Positions 1 through 10,452 of a stretch of 64,000 bases of DNA are shown piece after piece. Numbering within the stretch: position 1 is the stretch's first letter; every line of letters begins with the position of its first letter. Below the pieces are notes generated by a model. That model worked only from the letters and a program-made list of their open reading frames with translations. It made no database searches and had not been told where the DNA came from. The DNA is from Neckera pumila (taxonomy: Eukaryota > Streptophyta > Bryopsida > Hypnales > Neckeraceae), in assembly GCA_963969595.1 (NCBI GenBank), contig OZ018411.1, forward strand, positions 4,280,501 to 4,344,500. The letters run 5' to 3'. The position numbers and the translations under genes are program-made.

Positions 1-2
1 CA

Positions 3-1414
3 AGATTCTCCAAGTTAGGCCACAAGCTCAGGGAACATGGCCCGCCAAGCCACACTAGATTTTACTTCACAAGTTCAGAGCTACTCGCGGATCTCATGCA
101 TGGGATCGAATCATTTGATCTTGGAGGATGCTCATTCGTCATGTTTCAGCTTCCCCTCCAATCAATCGTAACGAAGTACTTACCACTCCTCTATGGTGGA
201 CTACACACTTCATTGGAGGATCCCATGGCTTTTCTACAGACAGAGTGGTTTTACTTATGACAAATGGCCTCATTCAAATTTCACACGTCTGGGAAGACGA
301 ATCCCGTACCTTCATGCAATAAGACAAAGCAAGAAAGACTTTCGGGCTACTACTCAATGAAGCCCCAGCTTATCACCGGTTGATAAACTCGATTCCACCG
401 AAGTGGATTTTCCTTATTACGGACAACCGCGAAGTCACATGGCCCCAAGAATATTTGGGCATCTTCGTCAACAAAGAGGACACCACCCCATCCCTGGTAT
501 GCGCAACCAATCCTCATTTTAGACCCCACATAAGAGATAATCAACAGTTGTTTGAAATCCCTCCAGATCTTACGTGCTATATCGTTGGTACTGTTTCATC
601 AACATTGAGGGTACATTGGTTCCCGAAGCCGTTAGAGGAGCTTATTGTTAATGGTTGGATCAGGAGGTTCAGGGTGATTCACCCAAAAACCGGCCCACCT
701 ATGTATATTGGTGTTGTAGCAAATCTCTTATTTGATCCTGGCAGACGGATTTGGGGCAAGTTAGACATCCTTCACTCTTATACTACTAAGATGGGACGCA
801 AATTCATAGCTTCTCATCAAGCACTTTCAAAGCCAATATCAGAAAAGTAGTATAGAGACCTGGTGACTAGATATTGTCCTAATTGGAACAAAGTTTGGAA
901 CAAGAATCACCCTCAGAAAGACGCTGGATTTATTTGGTTGGTGCTCCATTGTGCTGTTGCCGTTCACTATTGGCAGAGGGTAGCAGCTCCCAACATTTCC
1001 ATTACATGTAACAGTTGCCAAATGGGAATTGATGAGACAATACTTCATTGGTTCCATAATTGTGAGAAAACAAGACATACATGGGATTTTGCTTTGACAG
1101 TTCTTTACAAAGTGCTTGAGATTCCAACGGTCAATGGCAAGTGGCACTTTCTTACCTAGCAGCAGTGTGTGCCTGGGTCCAAGTTACCCAAGCAATTGAA
1201 GAAGGGGTCCACAATGTGGTCATTGTTTAGAAGATTGATTCTTTGGGTATCTTGGCTGGATTGCAACTCCTGTTGCTTCAACAATTCACCATGGCCGGCC
1301 CAAAAACTTGAACAAACCCTTTGGGAGGCACTTTTTGATCATGCCAGATCAGCCTGGCTTAAGGTCACGAACCTCTGCAAACTCTATTCAGACGAGGTCG
1401 ATACTTTCCTCTAA
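3..1414 (+). pseudogene. LINE reverse-transcriptase ORF, C-terminal fragment with zf-RVT domain
   Basis: The open frame runs from 3 to 257 in one phase (TGA at 258), then shifts to another phase that continues from 323 to 1414 with TAG at 848-850, TAG at 1157-1159 and TAA at 1412-1414. Between 851 and 1156 lies the zf-RVT signature of plant LINE ORF2 proteins: a W-x3-W start (WNKVWNK), FIWLVLH, then Cys codons at 1007 and 1016 (CNSC), a DET motif, and H-W-F-x2-C with His at 1046 and Cys at 1061, forming a C-C-H-C zinc site. The segment 1160-1411 continues with ILWVSWLDCN and a helical tail (ALFDHARSAW), usual for the extreme C-terminus of these proteins. The reverse-transcriptase and endonuclease domains would lie to the left. 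The stops and frameshift make it non-functional. Confidence 0.75.
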
Positions 1415-1752
1415 AGGTTCGACAATGTTTGGTTACAAACTGGCTTCTTCGGAATCAGACGACAGCAAATCATCACAGGTCTGGAAACTCGATCGGCTGA
1501 AGCTTGGATCTTTTGACTGAGAGGCGTATAGCCTCTCATTTTACTTGGGCTCTGGCTTTGTGTTTCTTTCTTGTTGGTTGCTATGTAGTTTGGTTCTGAT
1601 TGTTTTAAAAAAATACATATATACACTTGAAAACAGTAATAGTGAAAGACTCTTGTGAGTGAAAGTTGTAGAAAATGAAAAAAAATTTGCCGTGGGCTGT
1701 GCCTGCTGGTTCATTGTACTGTTTCCTTGATTAATGGAAATTGTCCATGTTC

Positions 1753-1771
1753 AAAAAAAAAAAAAAAAAAA
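1753..1771 (+). repeat. LINE poly(A) tail
   Basis: Nineteen consecutive A residues end the LINE and mark its 3' terminus and orientation. Such tails are left by target-primed reverse transcription. Confidence 0.85.
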
Positions 1772-3189
1772 GTACTCCTAACTCTTAAGGGCTTTTTTCT
1801 TCTCATGATTCCCTGAGATAGATGTTGCTTTGAACCGCACGTAGCTAGCCATGCCAACATACATCGTGTCTCTCCATATAAGGTAACTGAAATACTGAAT
1901 ACACCTTATGATTCACGGGCATTTAAATTTTTTGCTCCTAAATACAACTCCGCTTCTAGCACACCAAACTCTCTATATAGTAATAACTCTAAAAGCATCC
2001 CAAACAAGATTTGGGATGCAACTATAGGGTTTGTGGCTAATTCTATTAAGGCATGTGAACCATTTGGTTATTGCACGTAGTTAATTTGTTAAAATTATTG
2101 GATTCATAATTTTTTGCAAAAAAATGACAAATCCAAGATTATTTCGTATAGATTTCTATCATTTCATTTTTGAATAAAAAAAATATAAAATATTAATAGA
2201 TAGTCAAAGCAAAAACATACAGCTTAATTTCCACTGCAATTTATAGGTGGGGACTAATCTAATGTCACTCTCTTACTTCCTCATAAAGTTTCAATGCAAG
2301 TCTCAAAGCACCTTTTTGTATAATGAAACAATGAATGAGCCTTAGGCCATGTGTAGAAGCCACACGGGAATGTTTATTGAATTTATTACATTGTGACTTC
2401 CCAATCCAGTTCCAACCCTTTCATTTGCTATTTAAACACTTTGAACTCCAATTGCATACATAATGCAATAAAAACTACATTTTAATGCAACAAAACTAAA
2501 TTAGATCCAAAAGTAGAGCTTTGAATTGGAAAGTTGCAGTCCATAATGAATTGCTTACTTTCTATCTCTTGTAAGTGATACTAGAAATCAATTGAAGTCA
2601 AATATCCCATTCCAATCCAAACTCCCATTCCAAGACTGTTTGTATTGGAAAGTAGAAAATAGAAATGAAGGAAAAAGTTGCTTGCTTTAGGAACTAATTG
2701 CACGAGATGAAGATAATATGTGTTTGGAATAGACAGAATGTATGCATTCAGTACACATTGTCACTAATTCACTCAGAAGTAGCTTAAATACAATGCAATT
2801 TGGTTCATTCAGGCAATAGAAATATTTAGTTGATATTGAGGTCATTATGGACTAGATTGGGCATGTGTCAAGCTGGGCATAGGTTGATAGAATGAAGCCC
2901 TATAATAGTTGTTTTGTGGCATTGATATAATGCATATCTACAAGCTTTCATGAATATAACATTCAATAGCCTTCAGAGAGTCTGCTTTTCCCTCTCTGGA
3001 GTCCTCATCCACAAAATTCATCCTCATATAATTAATATAAGCTTAAGTACCATAATAGTGGCAATTCATTATAGTGCGTTCCATTTTCTTTTGTTAATTT
3101 TAGGACCAAACATAAAAATCAACAAATATTTGTAGAAAAAGATGTTGGCAAAGAATCTAATGAATAATGCATTACAACTATTTGCCATC
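1772..3189. other. AT-rich spacer, nothing assigned
   Basis: No coding frame of convincing length or composition, no clear terminal repeats and no tandem structure seen by eye. It may hold older decayed transposons. Confidence 0.4.
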
Positions 3190-3845
3190 AATAACATATT
3201 TTGGGTTTTCAAGTGAAAAAACAACTCTATATATACACATGGAGTAGGGGGTAGGAGGTAGAGCAACCCATGTGGGATAAATAAATTAGAACTTGTAGGT
3301 TTTTAAGCACTCATAGTTAAGTCAAAAACAAAGAATTGTGTTAAAAGTATAATTTTAGACCTCATTGGCATACTAGAATAGTTTATCTCAAACAAATTTG
3401 AACTAAACAAAGTTGGTGAATAAAGAGAAGTTTCACTTCCAAAAATCCGTTTGGCATTTTGAATCTCCAATCAAAAGTTATGGACAAATCTGAGAGAGGA
3501 ATTGGAATGGATATTTTCTTTAAGATTTTTAAAAATCCTCTTTCTCAAATTTGTCCATAACTTTTGATTGGAGATTCAAAATGCCAAACGGATTTTTGTA
3601 GGTGAAACTTAACTTCATTCACCAACTTTGTTTAGTTCAAAGTTTTTTGAGAAACGTTATTCTACTATGCCTAAATGAGGTATGAAATTCTACTTTTAAT
3701 ACAATTCTTTATTTTTGACTTAACTATGAATGCTTGAAAAAATACAAATTCTAATTTATTTATCCCACATGGGTTGCTCTACCCCCTACCACCCCAAGTG
3801 TACATGAAGAGCTTCTTGTCACTTAAAAAACAAAACATAAATGAC
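3190..3845. mobile_element. Foldback element FB copy 1 (long inverted repeat)
   Basis: A large imperfect palindrome. The left arm (about 3190-3505) starts with a GTAGGGGGTAGG block and CCCATGTGGGATAAATAAAT. The right arm (about 3536-3845) carries the reverse complement, ending TTTATCCCACATGGG then CCCCCTACCACC. The inner arms contain an exact 50-bp inverted repeat, 3440-3489 against 3549-3598, around a short centre. No protein is encoded. Partial relatives occur at 9497-9790, about 56050-56550 and 56960-57020, so it is a dispersed foldback or MITE-like family. A transcript would form a long hairpin. Exact ends and target duplication were not resolved. Confidence 0.7.
3440..3598. repeat. Perfect 50-bp inverted repeat inside FB copy 1
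   Basis: Positions 3440-3489 and 3549-3598 are exact reverse complements (50 of 50 by eye) separated by 59 bases. The conserved text includes CCGTTTGGCATTTTGAATC. The inner stem is much better preserved than the outer arms, so it either arose recently or has been kept by gene conversion. Confidence 0.85.
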
Positions 3846-4279
3846 AATCCCATCAAAGTGATGTAATTCAAGCATTAAGATAATTGATCACTATAAATTG
3901 ATTGCCATTTTGAATAAGTTTGCTATTTTATTTATAGTTTTATTTCAAAGTACTTAATTTGCCACTAACCCCAATGTGCAGCTGCAACCTTGTAATTGAC
4001 CTAGAAATCGTTTTGAGTTCTGACAAGTTTTGCCAAGTGTCTTTATAGTTATTGATTTGGTGATGCAATGAGACTGCTACTAAATGTGATGAAAGCCCCT
4101 TCTCTAAATTTTTTAAAAATCACAAAAAATCCAAAAATTATTTTTTTTAATTGTAATGTTGTTTCTTATTGCTTGCCCGTCACCACTGAAATTTAATCCC
4201 ACATTCCGGATGGTAGTATCATGCTGCACTAATCATTCGGCCCATGCCTAAGGTAGCTTCAGTTACTTGATTTGCTCTA
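3846..4279. other. AT-rich spacer, nothing assigned
   Basis: No gene, terminal repeat or tandem array recognised. An 8-T run occurs near 4141. Confidence 0.4.
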
Positions 4280-5021
4280 AGATAACTGCACCTTAAATCA
4301 CACAGTTAAGCAATTCAGCCTGATTTAGCATGGCTTTCACTATTATATTGAATTTCTTTTTTGTGGGGTCCCATTGGTAGTCAAAAGGGGATTCTAGATT
4401 CTCTAAAAATGCATTTTTTGGACACCATGTAAATAAACTACAAATTTCCAAAGTGTTGAGAATAGGTGTACCCAAAAGCGATCATAGAGTCATATGAATA
4501 AGGTAAACCAGCCCATTGTGGTCAAAATTAGGAGTCTACCCTCTTGTCGTTGCTAAAAATTTTCAAATGTTTTTCCACACGAAAGACAAGTGTGAGAGAG
4601 AGTGAGGACATTTGAAAGTACATGTTTTGGACCAAGTATGAAATAGTTCTGAATTTCTGAAGTGATCTGTCCAAAAGAGTCAGTAGACTACCCCATAACC
4701 AACAAAAAGTGTATCCAATATGCTCTTCCTAATCACCTAAAGTGGTCACAATAATTTCTAATGTAGAAGGCCATAAAAAGTCACTTCCTACAATGATTTA
4801 CACTGAAAAAGCAAGTGTTCCTAATGAGGTCACTAATCACTCCATTGGTGTCAGGTTAGACATTGATTGTGGCCAAAAAAATTGTCATGGGGTCATTAGG
4901 TGTCCACTATGGGTCATCTTGACCACAATGGGCTCGTCTACCTTAGTGGGAGAACATTTTAGGCAAGAAAAACCTCTGTGCGATTTTAGGAACCGTACAG
5001 AATTATTAGGTGTAGTTGCCT
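4280..5021. mobile_element. TA-flanked MITE, family TA-2 copy 1, interrupted
   Basis: The left end AGATAACTGCACCTTAAATC follows TA at 4278-4279; the right end ..TTAGGTGTAGTTGCCT closes at about 5021. After removing the TA-1 element at 4501-4943 about 297 bp remain, close to the second copy at 13432-14647 (about 290 bp without its own insertion). This copy keeps an unoccupied TTAA at 4306-4309, exactly where copy 2 carries a 0.92-kb insertion, so it serves as an empty reference site. Confidence 0.6.
4501..4943. mobile_element. TA-flanked MITE, family TA-1 copy 1
   Basis: A 443-bp element with 25-bp terminal inverted repeats. The left end begins AGGTAAACCAGCCCATTGTG; the right end is its complement with two mismatches, closing ..CGTCTACCT. 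It is flanked by TA at 4499-4500 and 4944-4945. The related host copy at about 14575 lacks it and reads straight through (GAATAATGGGAG), confirming the insertion boundaries. A second copy of the same size is at 46178-46618. A TA duplication fits a Tc1/mariner-type element, though the ends are not those of Stowaway. No coding capacity. Confidence 0.75.
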
Positions 5022-5613
5022 TTTGCTGGCATGAAGAATATGGTAGTCAGTTTCTGACAAGGCTGCACTTTACGTCTGGCTTGATTTTGAGACATTTCAC
5101 ATGGACCTAGTTCAAGTCACACATATCTCACTCCTGATTTCACAACTCACCACGCAGCTCCATTCAATGTCGTGCTTCCATGATAATTTACATAAGGTCT
5201 GTACACCCAAAATTGCATCGTGCATAAAACCGCCATCATCACTATGTGAATAAGTTCAAAATCAATATCCAAAAACAATTCGTATGAAAGTTGAATAAAA
5301 GATTTGAGAACTTCTACCAAAAGAATTCTTTGTCCATCCTTCATAATTTTTGCATATGGTATTTAACGTCACGTTTTTTGGTGCATTGGAACCTCCTATA
5401 TCTTGCCAACAAGAAAATTTGAAAATTTGACTAGTCTAGTAAATAGTAACTAGGCATAGTAGCAAAAAGTGGCAGTTTGAAGGGTACTCACTTTATCTAA
5501 AGGTTGGTTGTAGGGTCCTATTGTGAAGTTGGGTGAATTTGCTCAAATGGGATTGTAACGATTGTACTTGGTGAACAGAGCAATGGACGTGGAAACAAAC
5601 TTTGATATTATTG
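5022..5613. other. Spacer, nothing assigned
   Basis: No feature recognised. Short open frames here (for example 5147-5344 on the minus strand) have no recognisable domain. Confidence 0.35.
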
Positions 5614-7259
5614 GGTGATTGCAAGAAACATTTATACTATTTGTTGTGTTTTGTAACAATACTCATGATTTTCTTTGGAGTACTTTAACCCTTAAAGGAC
5701 CAAGGCCTTTTTTCTGCCAAAAAACTCTCAAAGCTACCATTTCTAGAGCAAAGAGTAAAAAAATCTGAAAATTGTTTTTTTTGCACATCCAACCGTTAGA
5801 TCTTATACCTAACTAGTATGACAATGTGTGGAAAAAATTTCAGAATTTTTGACCGCACAGATTGCAAGATATCTGCGTTCAAAGTGAAAAAAACAAGATT
5901 TTCAGCACATTGCGGGACTAGATTTTTTGACTTTGAACATTTTTAACTTAAATTTTTTGCACTATAAAGTTTTGAGCTTTGAATCTTTATAGTGGAGAAT
6001 TTAATTGAGAGTCTAGGGAAAAAAAGAAATTCAAAAAAACTTAATTTTCATTCTTAAAAAAATTGTTAAGTAGAAGATAGTACAAGATAGAAGGAAAATC
6101 TAAAATATTAATATCTTTTAGATAGAATTAAAATGCACTAATCCCAATGGTGAGATTGTTCTAGCAAGAAACTAAAGCATGTGGAACTTTTTTATTTGAA
6201 AAATTGTAAAAATTGCATTCCAAAATGAATCCTACAAGTTATTTTTTTCAAGAAGATGCTCTAATTGCCCGAAAAACAAGATTGTCTATAACTTTCTCAT
6301 AAAAAATCCAAATGAAATGAATCAAAGCTTTACAAATAGGCAAAAATACAATCTATAAGGAAAAAAAAGGAAAAAAAAAATTAAATTTTTTGCAAAATTT
6401 TTTTGCTGCCCCTTCTCCCTTGTTTTGAGCTTATTTGGACATAACTTTTGTTCCTAGGCACCGATTGAAAAAGAAATTATATTCTCACAAAGCTTATCAG
6501 TTTTCCTATCTTCAAGAAAAGTTTCAGAAAATCACGACAAAAATTCAGCCTATAGGTACCTGCCCAAAATCCCATTTGTCCCCCGAACGGACAATGGTCC
6601 TTTAGGGGTTAAAATTAGAAAAATAACTTTTAATTTCTTTTTAAATGTAGGTTATGTATACACCTTTAAAATGAAGGTAACCACAAAAGGAAAGCCTAGG
6701 AAGTTTCTTTAAAAAGAAAAACTAGAAAAATGCCAAAATTCATGAAAATAAATATTTTGATGTTTTAATAGTTAAAAAAAGGAAAAAAATTTAAAGAACT
6801 AAAATAAAAAATCGACCATTTGTAACAATTTTATGGAGATGGTCACCAAAAAAACACCAAAAATATACTTTATATGTTTCAAAATGCAAATTGAATGAAG
6901 CCAAATTTGTGGACTTTTACACCACATAAAATCAAGTGTTTTAAGAATCCCTCTGGACAATAGCTACAAGTCTATTAGAAGACCATTTCCTCAAATTTCA
7001 ACTCCAAATTCATTTTTTGGAGCATTAAATAGTATTTAAAAAAACCAAATTGGCATTTGTGACGTAATATTGGGGGTTGTTTTTGGACAATGCATTTTTG
7101 AAAATTACAATTTTTTTTGGAAATAGTGAATAATAATTATGAATACCTTAATTATAAATCTTGAGTCATTTGGAGCTACAATTCAAAAGTTATGGCCAAA
7201 AAACACAGAAAGACACAGGGTGTGATGCAAAATAGGACAGGTGTTTCTTGCAATCATCC
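5614..7259. mobile_element. 5-bp-TSD element, family N5 copy 1, carrying a nested TTAA element
   Basis: The left end GGTGATTGCAAGAAACAT and right end GGTGTTTCTTGCAATCATCC are inverted repeats. TATTG flanks both sides (5609-5613 and 7260-7264), giving a 5-bp target duplication. Without the nested element at 5689-6608 it measures about 0.72 kb, near the 636 bp of copy 2 (8485-9120). No transposase is encoded. The superfamily is not recognised; the duplication is shorter than the 8-9 bp of hAT or Mutator. Confidence 0.65.
5689..6608 (+). mobile_element. TTAA-flanked MITE, family TTAA-A, 920 bp
   Basis: A near-complete copy with TTAA at 5685-5688 and 6609-6612. The left end starts CCCTTAAAGGACCAAGGCC and the right end finishes GGACAATGGTCCTTTAGGGG, an inverted-repeat pair. 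Internal family landmarks are TTGCAAGATATCTGC, GACTTTGAACATTTTTAACT, GAATCAAAGCTTT and CATAACTTTTG, with GTCCCCC near the right end. It is nested in the N5 element at 5614-7259. No open frame of useful length; non-autonomous. TTAA targeting with CCC-starting ends fits piggyBac-like elements; Kolobok and Sola3 are alternatives. Confidence 0.8.
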
Positions 7260-8484
7260 TATTGCATGTCTTCTTGTTCCAAATTGCGCCATGGTCACTA
7301 TACTAATAGTCAAATTTAGTGTTGTAGTGTTTAAAATGTTACTTAATCTATCATGTAACTCATTTTAAAACTCTTTTGGTTGACAGTTACTTATAGATCA
7401 ATTTTGTATTTAATTAAGGAAAACTTAGAATATGCCTAAAATATGCAAACACTAAATTTCATTATTAGTATAGTAGAAAGGAAGTCTTGAAATACCACGG
7501 ACTTCCCTATAATTTGGTACCCCACACTATAAGACAAATATGCAACTGCAACAAATGACTTCATGGAAAATGTGACTTCAAAATGACTGGAAGTTGCACT
7601 AGCGTTGCTAATTCCACAACATCCAAGTGAAGCCAGAGTGAATAAGGGCAAATTTCATCTACCACATTCTGTTCACAACGTTGTCGACATTTTGATGTGG
7701 CAGGGCTTTCACTCCAACACGACTAAAAAATGATTGAAGTATAACTAGCAGACGACTTTGGGAAGTTTTGGAATAAAATTGATGGAAAAAGAAAAAGAGA
7801 GAGGCCACTATAGAAGACATGGCAGAAAAAGATGTTCCGAACAACTTGGGTTTTACCGCATGGCAACTATGAAATGACTGATTAGTCCCTGCACCTCACT
7901 AGGTACTTTTGGTACAAAATAGTTCTATTCTTTAGGATGTTTTTTATGAGCCACATTGTTAAAGGATGCAACTTTAAGAAGATGATGTGTCGCCTACAAA
8001 CAAATTAATAAATGTTAGGCAATTAAAGTGCCTTAGCTTCTAATTACTCTTAGTATGCACTCTTTGTTTATATATATTTTTTTCATTAGGATCAAATGAT
8101 TTGAAGTCATTCAACCAAGCTTTAGAAAATGATGCTTACAAAAAGACTTCTTTCTTTTCTATCATTTGCTGTCATTTCCTATATTTTTTTCTAGAAACCA
8201 ATAGAGTTTATTTTCTCTTTTTGGTACTTTTCATTTCTTCAGATTTTTTTTCTTATTTTGTAATCCTTATAATATTTTTTGGTTATTCAATTTTTCCAAG
8301 TTTATTTCTTTGACCTTCTTTAAAAGGAACGAACGATTCTTTTTTCCTTCTCTTATAAATAATGCATTTCCAATGGCCTTTTTGTTTTGTTTGGGTCTAT
8401 TATTTTCCTAGTCAAGGTCCACTTTAAGATTCATTTACACTCCTACTAGGACAACAGCTATGATTTTGGTCCATTTGTGTTGGT

Positions 8485-9120
8485 GGATAGTTGCAAGAAA
8501 CACCTGTTGGTTTTGGCTCAAAATGGCTTCAGTATTGAAGTACTGTGATTTTTGGAATAAATTTAAAAAAAATGAAATATGGATAATTTGTCTCTAAAAG
8601 ATATGCACATTCAAGGAGTCATGAAAAATTCAAGAAAATACACACTTTGGGATTTGATTTTTACAAAATAATTTAAAAATTTAAAAATTTAAAAAAAAAA
8701 TCTATTTTTCCAAACTTGAAGGTGCTTCTCCTCAACCATTTGCAACTTTGGGAAAAAAAATTGTGTTCTCTACATATGCGCAAAGGGAGTGCATTTTGAG
8801 CACATGTGGAAGGTGAATACTTTGTTATTTTTGGAAAATCTCCTTGTATTCCAATTTTCACCTCCCAATTTTCATTTTTGATTTAGAATAGTATTTCAAC
8901 ATCCCAAAATAGCCAAGGTAGACATCCAACCAAAGGCAATTTAAAAATAGTAAATTAAGTTTAAAAAATTGGAAAAAATTACACAATGTTTGAAACTACT
9001 ACATCTACCTTCCATTCAAATTTCATGAAAAACAAATGTAGGACACAAAAGTTATGAGCAAAAAACTACCTGTCCAAGGCTAAGGGAACACCCAAAAGGA
9101 CAAGTGTTTTTGCAACGACC
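8485..9120. mobile_element. 5-bp-TSD element, family N5 copy 2, 636 bp
   Basis: The left end GGATAGTTGCAAGAAACACC and right end CAAGTGTTTTTGCAACGACC are inverted repeats. TTGGT lies directly outside both ends (8480-8484 and 9121-9125), a clean 5-bp duplication. It sits inside the 2.9-kb CACTA-like element. No coding capacity. Confidence 0.7.
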
Positions 9121-9496
9121 TTGGTAACTTCACAATATTTCTGGACATTTCATATGATTCAAAATAGACATTCTTGAGGTCCCAACGTAAAGGCTAGAAG
9201 GTGTTTTCATAGTCCTAGAAGCAATCGTTAAATCCTGTTCTCCCCTTATATGGACAACAACGTTGCTTCTCTGGTGCCGCTGCAAAAGGACTTCCTATGA
9301 CTACAAAATGACTTCTTGAGAGTGCAGATTGCAGAATGAGTTGAAACATCTCAAATTACTATGCAGCTACTTAACTATTGCTTCGGTGCTTTGTTCATTG
9401 TGATGCATTGTGTGATTTCAAACATCTTGCGTACCTTTCATCACACTTCCTTTGCATCTACAACGCATTTTCATCATGGGCCATATACAAAAAGGC

Positions 9497-9790
9497 AAGA
9501 CAAAAATTTAGAGAGGATGTTCAAAAATGTCAAAAGAAAATATCCTTTCAAATCCCTTTCTCAAATTTGTCCATAACTTTTGATTTGAGGCTGGAAATAT
9601 AAAATGGATTTTTGGAGATTGATTTCACAACTTTTTGTAGTTCAAAGGTTTTGAAAAAAATTAATCTACTATGCCTAAATGAGATTTGAAATATTATTTG
9701 TAACACAATTTCTGTATTTTTTACATATTCCATATGATTTGTCTTGTCTCCTACCACCCCACTTGTATAAAAGGCTTGTCATTTCATTTC
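9497..9790. mobile_element. Foldback element FB copy 2, single arm
   Basis: Matches the right arm of FB copy 1: TTTGTCCATAACTTTTGATT, then CTACTATGCCTAAATGAG, then CTCCTACCACCCCACTTGT. The opposite arm was not found, so this is a half element. Confidence 0.5.
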
Positions 9791-9847
9791 TTCATATTCA
9801 TACACTAAGTGGCTTTGAAAGCCATGTGACACATATGCCAACTACAA

Positions 9848-9945
9848 TGTATGGTACACGATGTATGGTATATTGTATATGGTGTATTGTATATGGTATA
9901 TGATGTATTGTGTATGGCATATTGTGTATAGTGAATTGTTGTGAA
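9848..9945. repeat. Degenerate TGTATATGG-type tandem repeat
   Basis: A run of variants of TGTATGGTATAT and TGTATATGGTGTAT covering about 95 bases, with unit length near 9-10 bp. It looks like a diverged microsatellite. Confidence 0.6.
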
Positions 9946-10452
9946 ACTGTGAATGTATTGATATGCAACTACAAAATGACTACTTCCCACATTCCTTTCT
10001 GCAAACATCATGTTAACTCAAAAATGACAAGAGATGTCAGCAGCAAGGTCACCTAAATCCTAAACAAGCGTCACTTTTAAACGACTATAAAATGACTTTT
10101 CAATTATTCAAGAACAACTTCCTATGTGGCCGTCCACGTCAAATCTATCATGGGTCGGTCATAACTTCAAAATGAATAAAGAATGACTAACCATGTGGAT
10201 GTCCACGTCAAATGTTTCAAGGGGTCCACTTTCCACACAGTAGCTCTATATTAAGCCCAACTTTCTTTATCATTTCATTCATTTCTACATCCAAGGTAGA
10301 TACAGATGGTGATAATAAAACTGCAGTCATTTAGTTAAATGACTTGGCCTCAATGACTCCAAGGCCTTGAGTTGTTTTACAGTCATTTATGTCCAAAACA
10401 ATTGCTTTGTAGTCATTCTTGGCAGTCATTCTTTCCCAAATTTTTTGTTGTG

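Larger units (their letters stand above)
1..1771 (+). mobile_element. LINE (non-LTR retrotransposon), 3' part, decayed
   Basis: The left edge of the window lies inside a non-LTR retrotransposon. What remains is the C-terminal part of the reverse-transcriptase ORF, a short 3' untranslated stretch (about 1415-1752) and a 19-A tail at 1753-1771. The tail directly after TTGTCCATGTTC and the zinc-binding C-terminus identify a plant L1-type LINE. The reading frame is broken by at least one frameshift and several stops, so the copy is dead. The 5' part is outside the window. A flanking duplication after the tail cannot be judged without the other end. Confidence 0.8.
7525..10452. mobile_element. CACTA-like non-autonomous element with subterminal repeats, 2.9 kb
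   Basis: The left end CACTATAAGACAAATATGC is preceded by CCA (7522-7524); the right end ..AAATTTTTTGTTGTG is followed by CCA (10453-10455). The 3-bp duplication and CAC-starting ends (inward CACAACAAAAAA on the right) fit the CACTA (En/Spm) superfamily. A motif like TGACTACAAAATGACTT recurs near the ends in both orientations (about 7548, 7573, 9297, 9969, 10081, 10325, 10412 and 10427), like the subterminal transposase-binding repeats of CACTA elements. It contains N5 copy 2 and an FB fragment. No transposase frame was seen. The terminal match is imperfect, so the assignment is moderate. Confidence 0.5.
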
